Shown here piece after piece: positions 8,869-16,941 of a DNA stretch of 47,011 nucleotides (position 1 is the first letter of the stretch; every line of letters starts with the position of its first letter). The notes below the pieces were generated by a model. It was not told where the DNA came from. It saw only the letters and a program-made list of their open reading frames with translations, and made no database searches. The position numbers and the translations under genes are program-made. The stretch is from an uncultured Lachnospiraceae bacterium. Lineage in GTDB: Bacteria; Bacillota; Clostridia; Lachnospirales; Lachnospiraceae. The stretch covers positions 1 through 47,011 of the forward strand of contig CAJUOO010000021.1 in NCBI GenBank assembly GCA_910588535.1. Direction: 5' to 3'.

Positions 8869-9621
8869 ATGTCAGGCTTATTTGGAATGGGTTCCATGTT
8901 CGGTTCATCAGGTGTCAACAACTGGATGGGAAATATGACTAACCTTTATGCCGATTATAATTCCATCCGCAATGGCAGTTACTATAAGCTTCTGAAAGCA
9001 TACTATGGGCAGGATTCTTCCAGCAAGTCCAGAGTGGATGATGTAGTTTCTAAGAAGTCAAACCCTGAAAACAAGGAATTGAAAGCTACAAAGGCGGATG
9101 CTGCTGATCTCGCAGATTCAGCAGAAGCATTGTCAGCAGTAGGATCAAAGTCTTTGTTCCAGAAGAAGGAAATTACTACCACGGATGAGAACGGCAAAGA
9201 AGTTAAGACTATGGATTATGACAGAGAGGCGATTGAAAAAGCGGTAACGTCGTTTGTGGATAAGTATAATGAGACAATCAAGTCCGGTGGTTCAGTTTCT
9301 TCTCCTAATATACTGCGTAAGACTTTGCAGCTTACTCAGATGACAACAGCGAATAAGAGAGCTCTCTCAGAAGTTGGAATTAATGTATCAAACAGCAATA
9401 AGCTTTCTGTAGATGAGGATACTTTGAAGAAGGCAGATATCAATAAGCTTAAGTCTTTGTTTGAAGGAAGAAATTCTTATGCAGGCAGAGTCGCAGATAA
9501 GGCTTCCCAGATATCACAGGCAGCAGTTACAGAGGCATCTAAGAAATCATCTCTGTACACCAATTCAGGAAGCTACAATAATAAGTATAATTATAATAGT
9601 ATGTTTGATTCTCTGTATTAA
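8869..9621 (+). CDS. Unknown protein with FliD-like C-terminal pattern
   Basis: I do not recognise this 250-residue protein with certainty. It has no signal peptide. It starts with a Gly/Met/Ser-rich stretch (MSGLFGMGSMFGSSG), followed by a Lys/Ala-rich, probably helical middle and a Tyr/Asn-rich tail (NSGSYNNKYNYNSMFDSLY). Residues about 120-235 follow a pattern seen in flagellar cap/hook-associated proteins: FVDKYNETI, then a block of short helices, then LSEVGINVSNSNKLSVDEDTLKKADINKLKSLFEG and a run ending in VADKASQISQAA. This suggests a relation to the FliD C-terminal region, but that is inference. An upstream ATG at 8773 lacks a ribosome binding site; AGGAGG 11-12 bases before 8869 decides the start. 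It is a single-gene unit with its own strong promoter and a terminator. Confidence 0.7.
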   Translation: MSGLFGMGSMFGSSGVNNWMGNMTNLYADYNSIRNGSYYKLLKAYYGQDSSSKSRVDDVVSKKSNPENKELKATKADAADLADSAEALSAVGSKSLFQKKEITTTDENGKEVKTMDYDREAIEKAVTSFVDKYNETIKSGGSVSSPNILRKTLQLTQMTTANKRALSEVGINVSNSNKLSVDEDTLKKADINKLKSLFEGRNSYAGRVADKASQISQAAVTEASKKSSLYTNSGSYNNKYNYNSMFDSLY

Positions 9622-9638
9622 TACATACAGAAGACAAA

Positions 9639-9661
9639 GGAAGGGGGAGCATCTCCCTTCC
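9639..9661 (+). terminator. Terminator-like hairpin
   Basis: GGAAGGG pairs with CCCTTCC, with further partial pairing into the loop, 18 bases after the stop codon. No T-tract follows, so termination may be weak or the hairpin may protect the mRNA 3' end. Confidence 0.5.
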
Positions 9662-9684
9662 TGATTGTGTGATAACATAAATAT

Positions 9685-9769
9685 GGAGCGGTACTCAAGT
9701 GGTGAAGAGGCGTGACTCGAAATCTCGTAGATCTGAAAAGATGCGTGGGTTCGACCCCCACCCGCTCCG
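9685..9769 (+). tRNA. tRNA-Ser (anticodon CGA)
   Basis: The acceptor stem GGAGCGG/CCGCTCC has discriminator G. The D arm CTC-AAGTGGTGAA-GAG, the anticodon loop CTCGAAA with anticodon CGA, a long class II variable arm and the T arm GTGGG-TTCGACC-CCCAC are all visible. The long variable arm and the G discriminator fit serine. CCA is not encoded. Confidence 0.93.
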
Positions 9770-9778
9770 TTACAAAAA

Positions 9779-9825
9779 GACCGCAAATCTCTGGATTTTT
9801 TAATCTATGGTTTGCGGTTTTTTAT
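9779..9825 (+). terminator. Rho-independent terminator after tRNA-Ser
   Basis: ACCGCAAA (9780-9787) pairs with TTTGCGGT (9811-9818), and a run of T residues follows directly. Confidence 0.8.
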
Positions 9826-9846
9826 TTTTCTTATTCGTATATGGTC

Positions 9847-9958
9847 CGCCCAGAGAATGGCCTATGGTCCTCCGTCACCCCGCTTGCGCTTAGTGAAAAA
9901 CGTAATGGTCACTAAGCGGGAGCGGGGTGACGGAGGACCACAGACAGTTCGCCGGGCG
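9847..9958 (+). repeat. Structured dispersed repeat, copy 3 (rearranged)
   Basis: This copy keeps the 3' half of the element (9910-9958) with its GGGA tetraloop. Its 5' half has been replaced by an inverted second copy of the 3' half. As a result 9865-9895 and 9910-9940 form a 31-bp palindrome with only two mismatches and a 14-base loop. The two mismatches fall in the tetraloop sequence: the inverted half reads GCAA, also a GNRA loop. The outer arms 9847-9870 and 9935-9958 still pair. It sits between the tRNA terminator and the sigE terminator. Confidence 0.82.
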
Positions 9959-9998
9959 TCCCTTTCCAGAAAATGATACAACAATTTCCCCTGCACAT

Positions 9999-10038
9999 AA
10001 AAAAACCCACGCCAAATTCTCACCATTTGGCGCAGGTT
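9999..10038 (-). terminator. Rho-independent terminator of the spoIIG operon
   Basis: On the minus strand, CCTGCGCCAAAT pairs with ATTTGGCGTGGG around a short loop and is followed by seven T residues, about 40 bases after the sigE stop. It closes the transcript here, confirming that sigG is not part of this operon. Confidence 0.85.
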
Positions 10039-10079
10039 CTATTCTCAGCATTGTATCATCCTATAAATTCGTTCTCCCT

Positions 10080-10820
10080 TCATTCAAACCTGACAATCTC
10101 TTTCTTCAGCCTGCTGATAATCTTTTTCTCCAATCTTGATATATAAGACTGTGATATCCCCAGCAGGTCTGCCACCTCCTTTTGTGTCATCTCACTTCCG
10201 TCGCTGGAATTCAATCCAAATCTCAGCTCAACAATAGTTTTCTCCCTAGCACTTAGCTTATCAATCGCCTTATTCAACAGCTTTCGCTCAATCTCATCCT
10301 CAATATCCTTATAGATCACATCTTCATCCGTACCCAGAATATCTGATAAAAGAAGCTCATTTCCATCCCAGTCTACATTGAGAGGCTCATCAATAGACAC
10401 CTCCATCTTGCGCTTACTGTTCCTTCTTAGATACATAAGTATTTCATTTTCAATACACCGAGAGGCATATGTGGCAAGCTTGATATTTTTATCTGGATTA
10501 TAAGTATTGATCGCCTTGATCAGCCCGATCGTTCCAATTGATATCAGATCCTCCACACCTACTCCTGTATTATCAAATTTTTTCGCAATGTACACTACCA
10601 AACGCAGGTTATGCTCAATCAGAATGGAGCGTGCTTCCGGCTCCCGTTCTGTCTTCAAATCTGAGATAACAGCTGCTTCCTCTTCTGGCTCCAGCGGCGG
10701 TGGAAGCACCTCTGCTCCACCTATGTAATGAATATCCCCCTGCTTTGAGAATAGCAGACGGCGAAAACTTGGAACCACACGTAACTGAAAGCTTTTTGGC
10801 ATTGCTACTTTTATCAGCAT
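10080..10820 (-). CDS. sigE: Mother-cell sporulation sigma factor, pro-SigE
   Basis: This 246-residue sigma-70 family protein is very close to Bacillus SigE. The N-terminal pro-sequence (about 30 residues, amphipathic, MLIKVAMPKSFQLRVVPSFR) precedes HYIGGAEVLPPPL, where SpoIIGA cleaves pro-SigE in Bacillus. Region 2 has NLRLVVYIAKKFDNTG and DLISIGTIGLIKAINTYNPDKNIKLATYASRC. The DEPLNVDWDGNELLLSDILGTD block is a SigE signature, and region 4 ends in KEVADLLGISQSYISRLEKK. The ATG at 10832 is followed by GGAGG, which acts as the ribosome binding site of the ATG at 10820, so the latter is chosen. It lies 100 bp after spoIIGA. Confidence 0.95.
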   Translation of the reverse strand: MLIKVAMPKSFQLRVVPSFRRLLFSKQGDIHYIGGAEVLPPPLEPEEEAAVISDLKTEREPEARSILIEHNLRLVVYIAKKFDNTGVGVEDLISIGTIGLIKAINTYNPDKNIKLATYASRCIENEILMYLRRNSKRKMEVSIDEPLNVDWDGNELLLSDILGTDEDVIYKDIEDEIERKLLNKAIDKLSAREKTIVELRFGLNSSDGSEMTQKEVADLLGISQSYISRLEKKIISRLKKEIVRFE

Positions 10821-10920
10821 TTTAACCTCCATGCTGGAGCGTTTTTCGCACAGGCACGCTGTAACCCAAATTAGTGGCTCCGGCGCAAATCCTTGGCTGA
10901 AAAACTCTTAATTCTTCAGC

Positions 10921-11856
10921 TTACTCCCCTACTCTGACACATGTTCCAACATCACCCACCTTTCTTCTGTCAGACAAAAGCTCTATATTAAAAATAACCT
11001 GATAGTTTTTTGATGCTGATACAGGCCCCTCCGTGAACCCTGTACACACATTGGAAAGTTCCACAGTTTCATTCTCCATCTGAACCTGAACCTGCTCCAA
11101 AAATACGGCGGCAAGCATACCATAATTTTTCCCTACCGAATGATAAGGAACCATCCGTATTCTTTCCCCTGCCTCCTTCAAAGTACCTGTTTTATAGAAC
11201 TCTCTGACCACATCCTCTGTACTTTTATCTAAAAGCTCCCCAGCATCTGCTATATCCATCAGAATAACAGGCTTTCTGCTGACAGGCTCCTTTAGATGAT
11301 TCCCTGTATCAAGAAGAGCTGACGCCCTTTTATTCCTTCCCTTGTGCGACAGCAAAATCTCACAATACAGCTCTTTCTCCTTCTTTCGCTGCCTTAAGCT
11401 GGCAACAGCTACCTTCCCAAACACGCAGGAAGCAAGCACAATAAGTGCCAGTACTCCTGCTAACCTCTGCGCATACAAGTCCCCCTTTGCCGCTTTTCTC
11501 AAATAATATCCAAGCCTTGTATAATTGTAAATAGTGGTTACTGCTCCTCCAAGGAAAAAGGCTGACGCATGAAATATCAGCAGGAAGCGGCAGAGCTTCT
11601 TTACTCCCCTTATCGAAAAAACGATTCTCCCCATCACACATGCCGCTGCCAACATAATCCCAAAACGTCCGGGCATACCAATTTTCCATGGAAGATACAA
11701 TGTGATACAATAGCATAAAGCTCCCAAGGCCGCTCCCAAAATCCGCCTTATCAATCCTGTTCGGATTTTTAAAAGAGCCCCTGTCGCTGTCAGGACAACG
11801 AAATCCATAAAAAAATTCACCAGAAACAATACATCTATGTAGACAACATAAAACAA
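10921..11856 (-). CDS. spoIIGA: Sporulation sigma-E processing peptidase SpoIIGA
   Basis: This 311-residue protein is the septal membrane aspartic protease that activates pro-SigE after a signal from the forespore. The N-terminal half has about five hydrophobic membrane segments (residues 3-30, 38-58, 63-82, 90-110, 132-152). The C-terminal half carries the catalytic LLDTGNHLKEP motif with Asp183, the same residue number as in B. subtilis. Length is standard. The start codon is TTG, supported by GGAGG five bases upstream and by the hydrophobic N-terminus; the nearest ATG is out of frame. It is followed by sigE, its substrate, and preceded by a promoter that resembles the Spo0A-controlled spoIIG promoter. 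Confidence 0.93.
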   Translation of the reverse strand: MFYVVYIDVLFLVNFFMDFVVLTATGALLKIRTGLIRRILGAALGALCYCITLYLPWKIGMPGRFGIMLAAACVMGRIVFSIRGVKKLCRFLLIFHASAFFLGGAVTTIYNYTRLGYYLRKAAKGDLYAQRLAGVLALIVLASCVFGKVAVASLRQRKKEKELYCEILLSHKGRNKRASALLDTGNHLKEPVSRKPVILMDIADAGELLDKSTEDVVREFYKTGTLKEAGERIRMVPYHSVGKNYGMLAAVFLEQVQVQMENETVELSNVCTGFTEGPVSASKNYQVIFNIELLSDRRKVGDVGTCVRVGE

Positions 11857-11898
11857 GGCTGCCTCCTTTACGGATTTACAAAGCTTTGAACAAATAGC

Positions 11899-11932
11899 AT
11901 TATAGCATCATTATTCCAAAAAGTTTGTCAAA
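11899..11932 (-). promoter_or_regulatory. spoIIG-type promoter with overlapping 0A-like box
   Basis: On the minus strand TTGACA (11926-11931) and TATAAT (11899-11904) are perfect SigA hexamers but stand 21 bp apart. The B. subtilis spoIIG promoter has the same oddity (22 bp) and needs Spo0A bound near the -35 region. TTTGTCAAA at 11924-11932 matches the 0A box form TTTGTCRAA and overlaps the -35. Conservation of the spacing and the box points to Spo0A control of spoIIGA-sigE. Confidence 0.75.
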
Positions 11933-11989
11933 CCCTGATAGGAAATCAGCCTTTTTCATTTTTCTTTTTCAACAAAAATCATTTTTTTT

Positions 11990-12349
11990 CTACAGAAATC
12001 GCCCCTTTGGAAACACCAGCTCCTGCTCATATCCCAAGCAGAAAAGTTCCTTAAGCTGTGCCGTAAAAGGCTCCTCCTTTGCATGATAGTCTTTAAGCAT
12101 GGCGATCAAATTTTGGCAGGGAATGTCAAATTCTCCCGATAATTCCTTTGCATATGTGGAAAAAAGCCACTGCTTTAGCGCACAGACATTCAATGTCTGC
12201 TCTGCCTCAAGCTTCTTTTCCTCCCCAGCTTTTAAAATTCTTAACATTATCCCTACTGCACAGGCAAATTCTGTGTCTGCAATCAGGCTGTTAGCCGGAC
12301 TGCACAGCATCTTTCTTGCCACGGCAGTATGTACAATAGAATTTACCAT
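11990..12349 (-). CDS. Small protein of unknown function between ftsZ and spoIIGA
   Basis: I do not recognise this 119-residue protein. It is mostly helical by composition, with no signal peptide or membrane span, and contains several cysteines (CSPAN, FACAV, NVCALKQW, IPCQN, FCLGY) that do not form an obvious metal-binding pattern. It starts 13 bp after the ftsZ stop, behind GAGGAAGAAGG, so it is probably co-transcribed and perhaps translationally coupled with ftsZ. The spoIIG promoter follows about 60-90 bp after its stop. Its position suggests a division or sporulation-linked role, but that is only context. Confidence 0.7.
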   Translation of the reverse strand: MVNSIVHTAVARKMLCSPANSLIADTEFACAVGIMLRILKAGEEKKLEAEQTLNVCALKQWLFSTYAKELSGEFDIPCQNLIAMLKDYHAKEEPFTAQLKELFCLGYEQELVFPKGRFL

Positions 12350-12362
12350 ACCTTCTTCCTCA

Positions 12363-13550
12363 TTACTTATTTCTATTCTTCTGTAGGAAGGTAGGTATCT
12401 GGATATCCTTCTCTGTCACACTGCGAGCTGGTCGAGGCGGCACGTCAAAATTTATGCTTGGCTTTGACTGCTGTATCCCCATATCATTGCCCATGCCCAT
12501 CTGAGTACGAAATTGTGTTGTGTTTGTCTGAGGCTTGTAGTTATAATTTGTCGTCGGCTTTATGCTCTGCTGTGTCTTCTGCGCCTCCCTCGCGGACGGT
12601 TGACTGTCAAGACCCGTGGCAATAATTGTGATAGTGGCTTCGTCCTGTCTTGAATCATCATACATCGCCCCAAAGATAATATTAGCCTCCGATCCCGCCA
12701 TCTCCTCCACATAACTCGCAGCCTCGTTCGCCTCCATCAAGCCAATATCACCGGACACATTAATAATCACATGGGATGCCCCCTCTATTGTTGTCTCCAA
12801 GAGCGGGCTGGTAACAGCCATTTTAACCGCTTCTACAGCCTTGTCATCTCCCTTTGCCTTTCCAATACCAATATGAGCGATACCTTTGTTCGCCATAACC
12901 GTGCGGACATCGGCAAAGTCAAGATTAATAAGTCCCGGTACATTAATTAGGTCCGTGATGCCCTGCACAGCCTGCTGTAGCACCTCATCTGCCTTCTTCA
13001 AGGCATCTGGCATGGTGGTCCTCCTGTCGACAATCTCAAGCAACTTATCATTTGGTATCACAATCAAGGTATCAACGTTCTCCTTCAATTTCTCAATGCC
13101 AACCACTGCATTGTTCATACGTGCCTTTGCCTCAAATTTAAAAGGCTTTGTCACCACACCTACCGTAAGGATTCCCATATCCTTTGCCACTCCCGCCACC
13201 ACAGGCGCGGCGCCGGTCCCTGTTCCGCCTCCCATACCGCAGGTGATAAATACCATATCTGCACCCTTGATTGCCGCTGTAATCTCCTCTATGCTCTCCT
13301 CCGCTGCCTTCTGCCCAATCTCAGGCTGCGCGCCAGCACCCAATCCCTTTGTTATCTTCTCACCGATCTGAAGTGCCGTCGCCGCACGGCAGAGCTGAAG
13401 TGCCTGCTTGTCCGTATTAATGCCGATAAATTCCACGCCGCCTATATTTTCATCTACCATTCTATTTACTGCGTTGTTGCCGGCTCCGCCGACACCTACA
13501 ACGATTATTTTTGCTGCTGATTCTTGTTGATTCGTCATCACTTCAAGCAA
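12363..13550 (-). CDS. ftsZ: Cell division protein FtsZ
   Basis: This 395-residue tubulin-like GTPase forms the division ring. Visible motifs are VGVGGAGNNAVNRM (nucleotide-binding loop), the tubulin signature GGGTGTGAAP near residues 105-120, and the synergy loop NLDFADVRTVM. The disordered C-terminal linker (about 315-375, rich in Gln, Thr, Asn) ends in a basic conserved tail, DIQIPTFLQKNR, which binds FtsA or SepF in relatives. The TTG start is chosen because GGAGG is 8 bases upstream and the resulting MLEVMTNQQ matches the usual MLE(I/F)xTN start; the ATG at 13538 would be too far from the ribosome binding site. Confidence 0.97.
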   Translation of the reverse strand: MLEVMTNQQESAAKIIVVGVGGAGNNAVNRMVDENIGGVEFIGINTDKQALQLCRAATALQIGEKITKGLGAGAQPEIGQKAAEESIEEITAAIKGADMVFITCGMGGGTGTGAAPVVAGVAKDMGILTVGVVTKPFKFEAKARMNNAVVGIEKLKENVDTLIVIPNDKLLEIVDRRTTMPDALKKADEVLQQAVQGITDLINVPGLINLDFADVRTVMANKGIAHIGIGKAKGDDKAVEAVKMAVTSPLLETTIEGASHVIINVSGDIGLMEANEAASYVEEMAGSEANIIFGAMYDDSRQDEATITIIATGLDSQPSAREAQKTQQSIKPTTNYNYKPQTNTTQFRTQMGMGNDMGIQQSKPSINFDVPPRPARSVTEKDIQIPTFLQKNRNK

Positions 13551-13628
13551 GAGTATATCCTCCTTTATTTCGATTGAAAAAAAGCACCTGTTTATTCCAT
13601 TATAATATACATAGTATGCTTCCTTACT

Positions 13629-13657
13629 ATAATATATTCATTTGATAAAATAATCAA
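13629..13657 (-). promoter_or_regulatory. Candidate SigA promoter of ftsZ
   Basis: TTGATT (13652-13657) and TATTAT (13629-13634) on the minus strand are 17 bases apart in the 134-bp gap before ftsZ. A further TATAAT-like box lies closer to the gene. Separate transcription of ftsZ inside the cluster is plausible. Confidence 0.5.
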
Positions 13658-13684
13658 CACATTTTTTCTAAAATATCCAAATTT

Positions 13685-14398
13685 TTACTCACTTCTTTCA
13701 AAACGGAAGGTATCGGTGTCCTCTGTCACGTCCTGCATATAAAAATTTCCAGATAAACCCTCCGTCTCTGGCAGCAAATCACTGATGCGGGCTATTTTTT
13801 CATTCAAATACTTGTCCATCCCAATTTGAAAGCGAATGGTTCCTATACAAATGGTAGCATTTCCTCCGCTATCAAATTCTATCCTGTCCGCAGGAATCTC
13901 ATATTTTATCAGCATCTGCGTCAGATTCTGAATAAAATTAAATATCTCCTCCTTCTCTACGGGAAGCTTTTGGTGCAGCACCATATAAGAGAAGGACAGC
14001 CCTTCTATCTCCACTACATCCTCCAAAGCCTCCCTAGAGCTCTCCACCACAATTCCATCCCTGTCAAAATACATACGGTATCCCTTATAATCCACATACC
14101 CCACTACACTTTTCTCATATATCTGCACCGTTATCTGATTCCAGCTCGTAAACTCAATATCATAAGACTGAATAAACGGGATTGTTTTCTTCTCCCCATA
14201 GCGGGATTCCCAAAAACAGTACACTGGATTGAGTGAATAACTTTTATCAAAAATCTTTGTATTCAGCTCTTCCTCTGTATACCTTGTATTTCCGACATAG
14301 ATAATACTGGAAATACGCAAGGAATATAGTATCCCACTGAGTATGGCAAGCGCCAGCACAATACCGGACGCCAGTAATACCCTGTTTCTAATTTTCAT
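13685..14398 (-). CDS. ftsQ: Cell division protein FtsQ/DivIB
   Basis: This 237-residue bitopic membrane protein has a short basic cytoplasmic N-terminus, one membrane span (about residues 9-28), then an extracellular POTRA-like domain starting ISSIIYVGNTRYTEEEL and a beta domain (VVGYVDYKGYRMYFDRDGIVVE). It is the FtsL/FtsB partner of the division complex. Sequence similarity to DivIB is low as usual, and the call rests on topology, the GNxxYTxEEL pattern and the position between murA and ftsZ. The ATG at 14398 is preferred over a TTG 6 bases upstream because AGGAG is spaced 9 bases from it. Confidence 0.87.
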   Translation of the reverse strand: MKIRNRVLLASGIVLALAILSGILYSLRISSIIYVGNTRYTEEELNTKIFDKSYSLNPVYCFWESRYGEKKTIPFIQSYDIEFTSWNQITVQIYEKSVVGYVDYKGYRMYFDRDGIVVESSREALEDVVEIEGLSFSYMVLHQKLPVEKEEIFNFIQNLTQMLIKYEIPADRIEFDSGGNATICIGTIRFQIGMDKYLNEKIARISDLLPETEGLSGNFYMQDVTEDTDTFRFERSE

Positions 14399-14419
14399 TG
14401 CCAATAGCTCCTCTTTCTG

Positions 14420-15685
14420 CTATTCCGATAGTACCTGACAGCTTCCACCCACACTGCGGACAAGCTGCGCCATATTTTCATAACCGCGCTCCACATACTC
14501 ACTCTTTTTGATCGTGCTGGTTCCTTCCACCGCCATCGCCGCAACTACAAGAGCTGCTCCTGCGCGAAGATCTGGTGCCATCAGTTCTGCTGCGTGGAGA
14601 TATCTTTTATCCCTTCCCCGAATTATCGCTGCCTGCTCTCTCCTATTTACCACAATATCCGCGTGCATCCTGCGAAGCTCTGGCACAATGCCAAGCCGAT
14701 TTTCAAATACCGTCTCCCGCACCACGCTGGTCCCTCTCGCCTGTATCAACACACTGATAAGCTGGGATTGCATATCTGTGGGAAATCCCGGATAGGGCAA
14801 TGTCTTGAGAAGTGGAAGGCATCGCACCCTCCCATCGGCTCTCAGTGAAATCGCATCTGTATAAAGCTTTACCTGACAGCCCATATTGGCAAAAACATTC
14901 GTCACGGCAGACAATTCAAATGGATCGATCCCCTTTACAGTAATATCTCCCTGCGTTGCGGCTGCCATGGAAAGAAGTGTCCCCGCCACAATTCGATCGG
15001 ATCGCACGATATAGCGTATCTCGCAAAGCTTTTTCACCCCCGTCACTATTATAGTATCTGTTCCCCCTCCCCGTATATTCGCTCCTGCTCGGTTGAGAAA
15101 CATACAAAGCTCCTCCACCTCAGGCTCTCTCGCGCAATTTCTCATCACAATGGATGCAGATGACACAACACTCGCAAGAATCACATTCTGCACTGCTCCC
15201 ACACTTGGATAGGGAAATACGATCTCTGCACTGTGACATTTCCGAAGCACTGCATATAGCTCATCCTTCTCCTCAATCTCTGCCCCCAGACAACGAAGTG
15301 CCATCAAATGCAAATCCACTGGTCTCTTTCCTATTGAACATCCGCCCGGAAGCGGTATTCTTGCTCTTCCTTCTCTCCCGAGCAAAGCACCCAAAAGAGA
15401 AATGGAAGATCGCATCTTCTCTGCATTCTGTCTGGAAACTGCACTTCTCCCCAGAATCTCCGCATCAATAATAACGGTCTCCTTATCGCGCAGCACTGTA
15501 CATCCCAGAGATTTTAATATCTCAAGCATACAGGTGACATCTGATATATCGGGACAGTGCTCAATCACTGTCGTGCCCTTTACAAGAAGGCTCGCCGCAA
15601 GCAGAGGCAGCACCGCATTTTTGGAGCCCTGAACCTGTACCTCGCCAGAGACGGGATACCCGCCGGTTATAATGAGCGATGACAA
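14420..15685 (-). CDS. murA: UDP-N-acetylglucosamine 1-carboxyvinyltransferase (MurA)
   Basis: This 421-residue enzyme transfers enolpyruvate from PEP to UDP-GlcNAc, the first committed step of peptidoglycan synthesis. It has the substrate-binding VQGSKNAVLPLLAASLL segment (Lys22, Asn23) and the loop PLPGGCSIGKRPVDLH, whose Cys116 is the catalytic residue attacked by fosfomycin. YPGFPTDMQSQ and the C-terminal TSTIKKSEYVERGYENM segment are also typical. A GTG at 15691 is possible, but AGGGGG is properly spaced (7 bases) for the TTG at 15685, which gives the usual short N-terminus. It takes a place in the cluster where Bacillus has other mur genes. Confidence 0.94.
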   Translation of the reverse strand: MSSLIITGGYPVSGEVQVQGSKNAVLPLLAASLLVKGTTVIEHCPDISDVTCMLEILKSLGCTVLRDKETVIIDAEILGRSAVSRQNAEKMRSSISLLGALLGREGRARIPLPGGCSIGKRPVDLHLMALRCLGAEIEEKDELYAVLRKCHSAEIVFPYPSVGAVQNVILASVVSSASIVMRNCAREPEVEELCMFLNRAGANIRGGGTDTIIVTGVKKLCEIRYIVRSDRIVAGTLLSMAAATQGDITVKGIDPFELSAVTNVFANMGCQVKLYTDAISLRADGRVRCLPLLKTLPYPGFPTDMQSQLISVLIQARGTSVVRETVFENRLGIVPELRRMHADIVVNRREQAAIIRGRDKRYLHAAELMAPDLRAGAALVVAAMAVEGTSTIKKSEYVERGYENMAQLVRSVGGSCQVLSE

Positions 15686-15772
15686 GCACACACCCCCTAT
15701 TTTATAGGATCATATTATCAATATATGCATATACTCTTTTTTTGTGCCTGTCTTTTCATCTATGTAAATGAT

Positions 15773-16909
15773 TCAATATTCTATCTTAATCTGTCTGGAC
15801 ACATTTAAAACCAGCCCCATCTCCGCTGTGACAAACAGTGCTGACGTTCCTCCATAACTGATAAAAGGGAGCGTGATTCCAGTATTCGGTATTGTATTTG
15901 TCACCACGGCAATATTGAGGATTACCTGAATCGCGATATGTGCCATCACTCCAATCACCAGCATAGAACCGTAAAGATCTGGCGCATTGTTCGCGATTAC
16001 CATAAATCTCCACAACATAAACAAAAACATAAGGATAACGCTGCAGGCGCCAAACAATCCAAGCTCTTCACAGATCACGGCAAAAATCATATCATTTTGC
16101 GACTCTGGCAGAAAGCTTAATTTCTGCACACTATTTCCCAATCCTTTTCCAAACAGCCCTCCTGAGCCAATGGCATAAAGCCCTTGCAAAATCTGAAAGC
16201 CCTTATCCGTCGGATCGGATTCTGGATCCAGCCATGCCAAAACTCTGCCCAGACGAAAGCTGTCACTCAACTGCATAAACCAGTCAAGTTTATATATAAA
16301 CAGCGCGATCGCTATACTTCCCACAATAGCTGTTATCACAAAAATATCATACCGCGGTGTAGCCACAAAGATCATTATCACGGCAATACCAGCCACAATA
16401 ATGGCACTGCTCAAATTGTTGGTGATAACCTTGATAAGAACTGCAATTGGCACGATAAACACTAATATGCGCAGCATAGTTGGTATTTTATTTATATGTT
16501 TTGTATTTCTTTGTATCAAATATGCCATCAAAAGAATGGTGGCAATCTTTGCAAACTCTGCAGGCTGAAAAGACAGCGAACCGATATAGATCCATCTTGT
16601 CGCTCCCTTTGCGCTCTTTCCAAGTGGCGTAAGAACCAACAAAATCAATACCATCGAACCAAGATAGGCAATAAATGTCCACTTCTGCCATCTATGATAG
16701 TCAATCAAAGAAATAAAAAACATTCCCAACAGCCCTAAAAGTACGCCAAAAATATGGCTTCTAAGAAATCTTGTCGGGCTCACCCCCTGAAGCTGCGCCT
16801 CATAGGAGGTCGTGCTATAAAGCATTACCAGTCCAAAGCACAGCATAAACACAATAATGGATACAAGGCTGAAATCATAAAAACTATGCTTCTTTTTTCG
16901 TGCTGCCAT
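15773..16909 (-). CDS. ftsW: SEDS peptidoglycan glycosyltransferase FtsW
   Basis: This 378-residue polytopic membrane protein of the SEDS family polymerises lipid II with its partner class B PBP. About ten hydrophobic segments are visible. Family motifs include the segment around RWIYIGSLSFQPAEFAKIATI and QGLYAIGSGGLFGKGLGNSVQKLSFLPESQNDMIFAVICEELG, plus the C-terminal NTGITLPFISYGGTSALFVTAEMGLVLNVSRQ. Length suits FtsW, SpoVE and RodA alike; its place between murD and murA next to ftsQ and ftsZ favours the division or spore-cortex enzyme. The ribosome binding site is GAGAGGAAG before ATG. Confidence 0.92.
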   Translation of the reverse strand: MAARKKKHSFYDFSLVSIIVFMLCFGLVMLYSTTSYEAQLQGVSPTRFLRSHIFGVLLGLLGMFFISLIDYHRWQKWTFIAYLGSMVLILLVLTPLGKSAKGATRWIYIGSLSFQPAEFAKIATILLMAYLIQRNTKHINKIPTMLRILVFIVPIAVLIKVITNNLSSAIIVAGIAVIMIFVATPRYDIFVITAIVGSIAIALFIYKLDWFMQLSDSFRLGRVLAWLDPESDPTDKGFQILQGLYAIGSGGLFGKGLGNSVQKLSFLPESQNDMIFAVICEELGLFGACSVILMFLFMLWRFMVIANNAPDLYGSMLVIGVMAHIAIQVILNIAVVTNTIPNTGITLPFISYGGTSALFVTAEMGLVLNVSRQIKIEY

Positions 16910-16941
16910 TCAACTTCCTCTCCAATTCCCTGCCTTTATAA

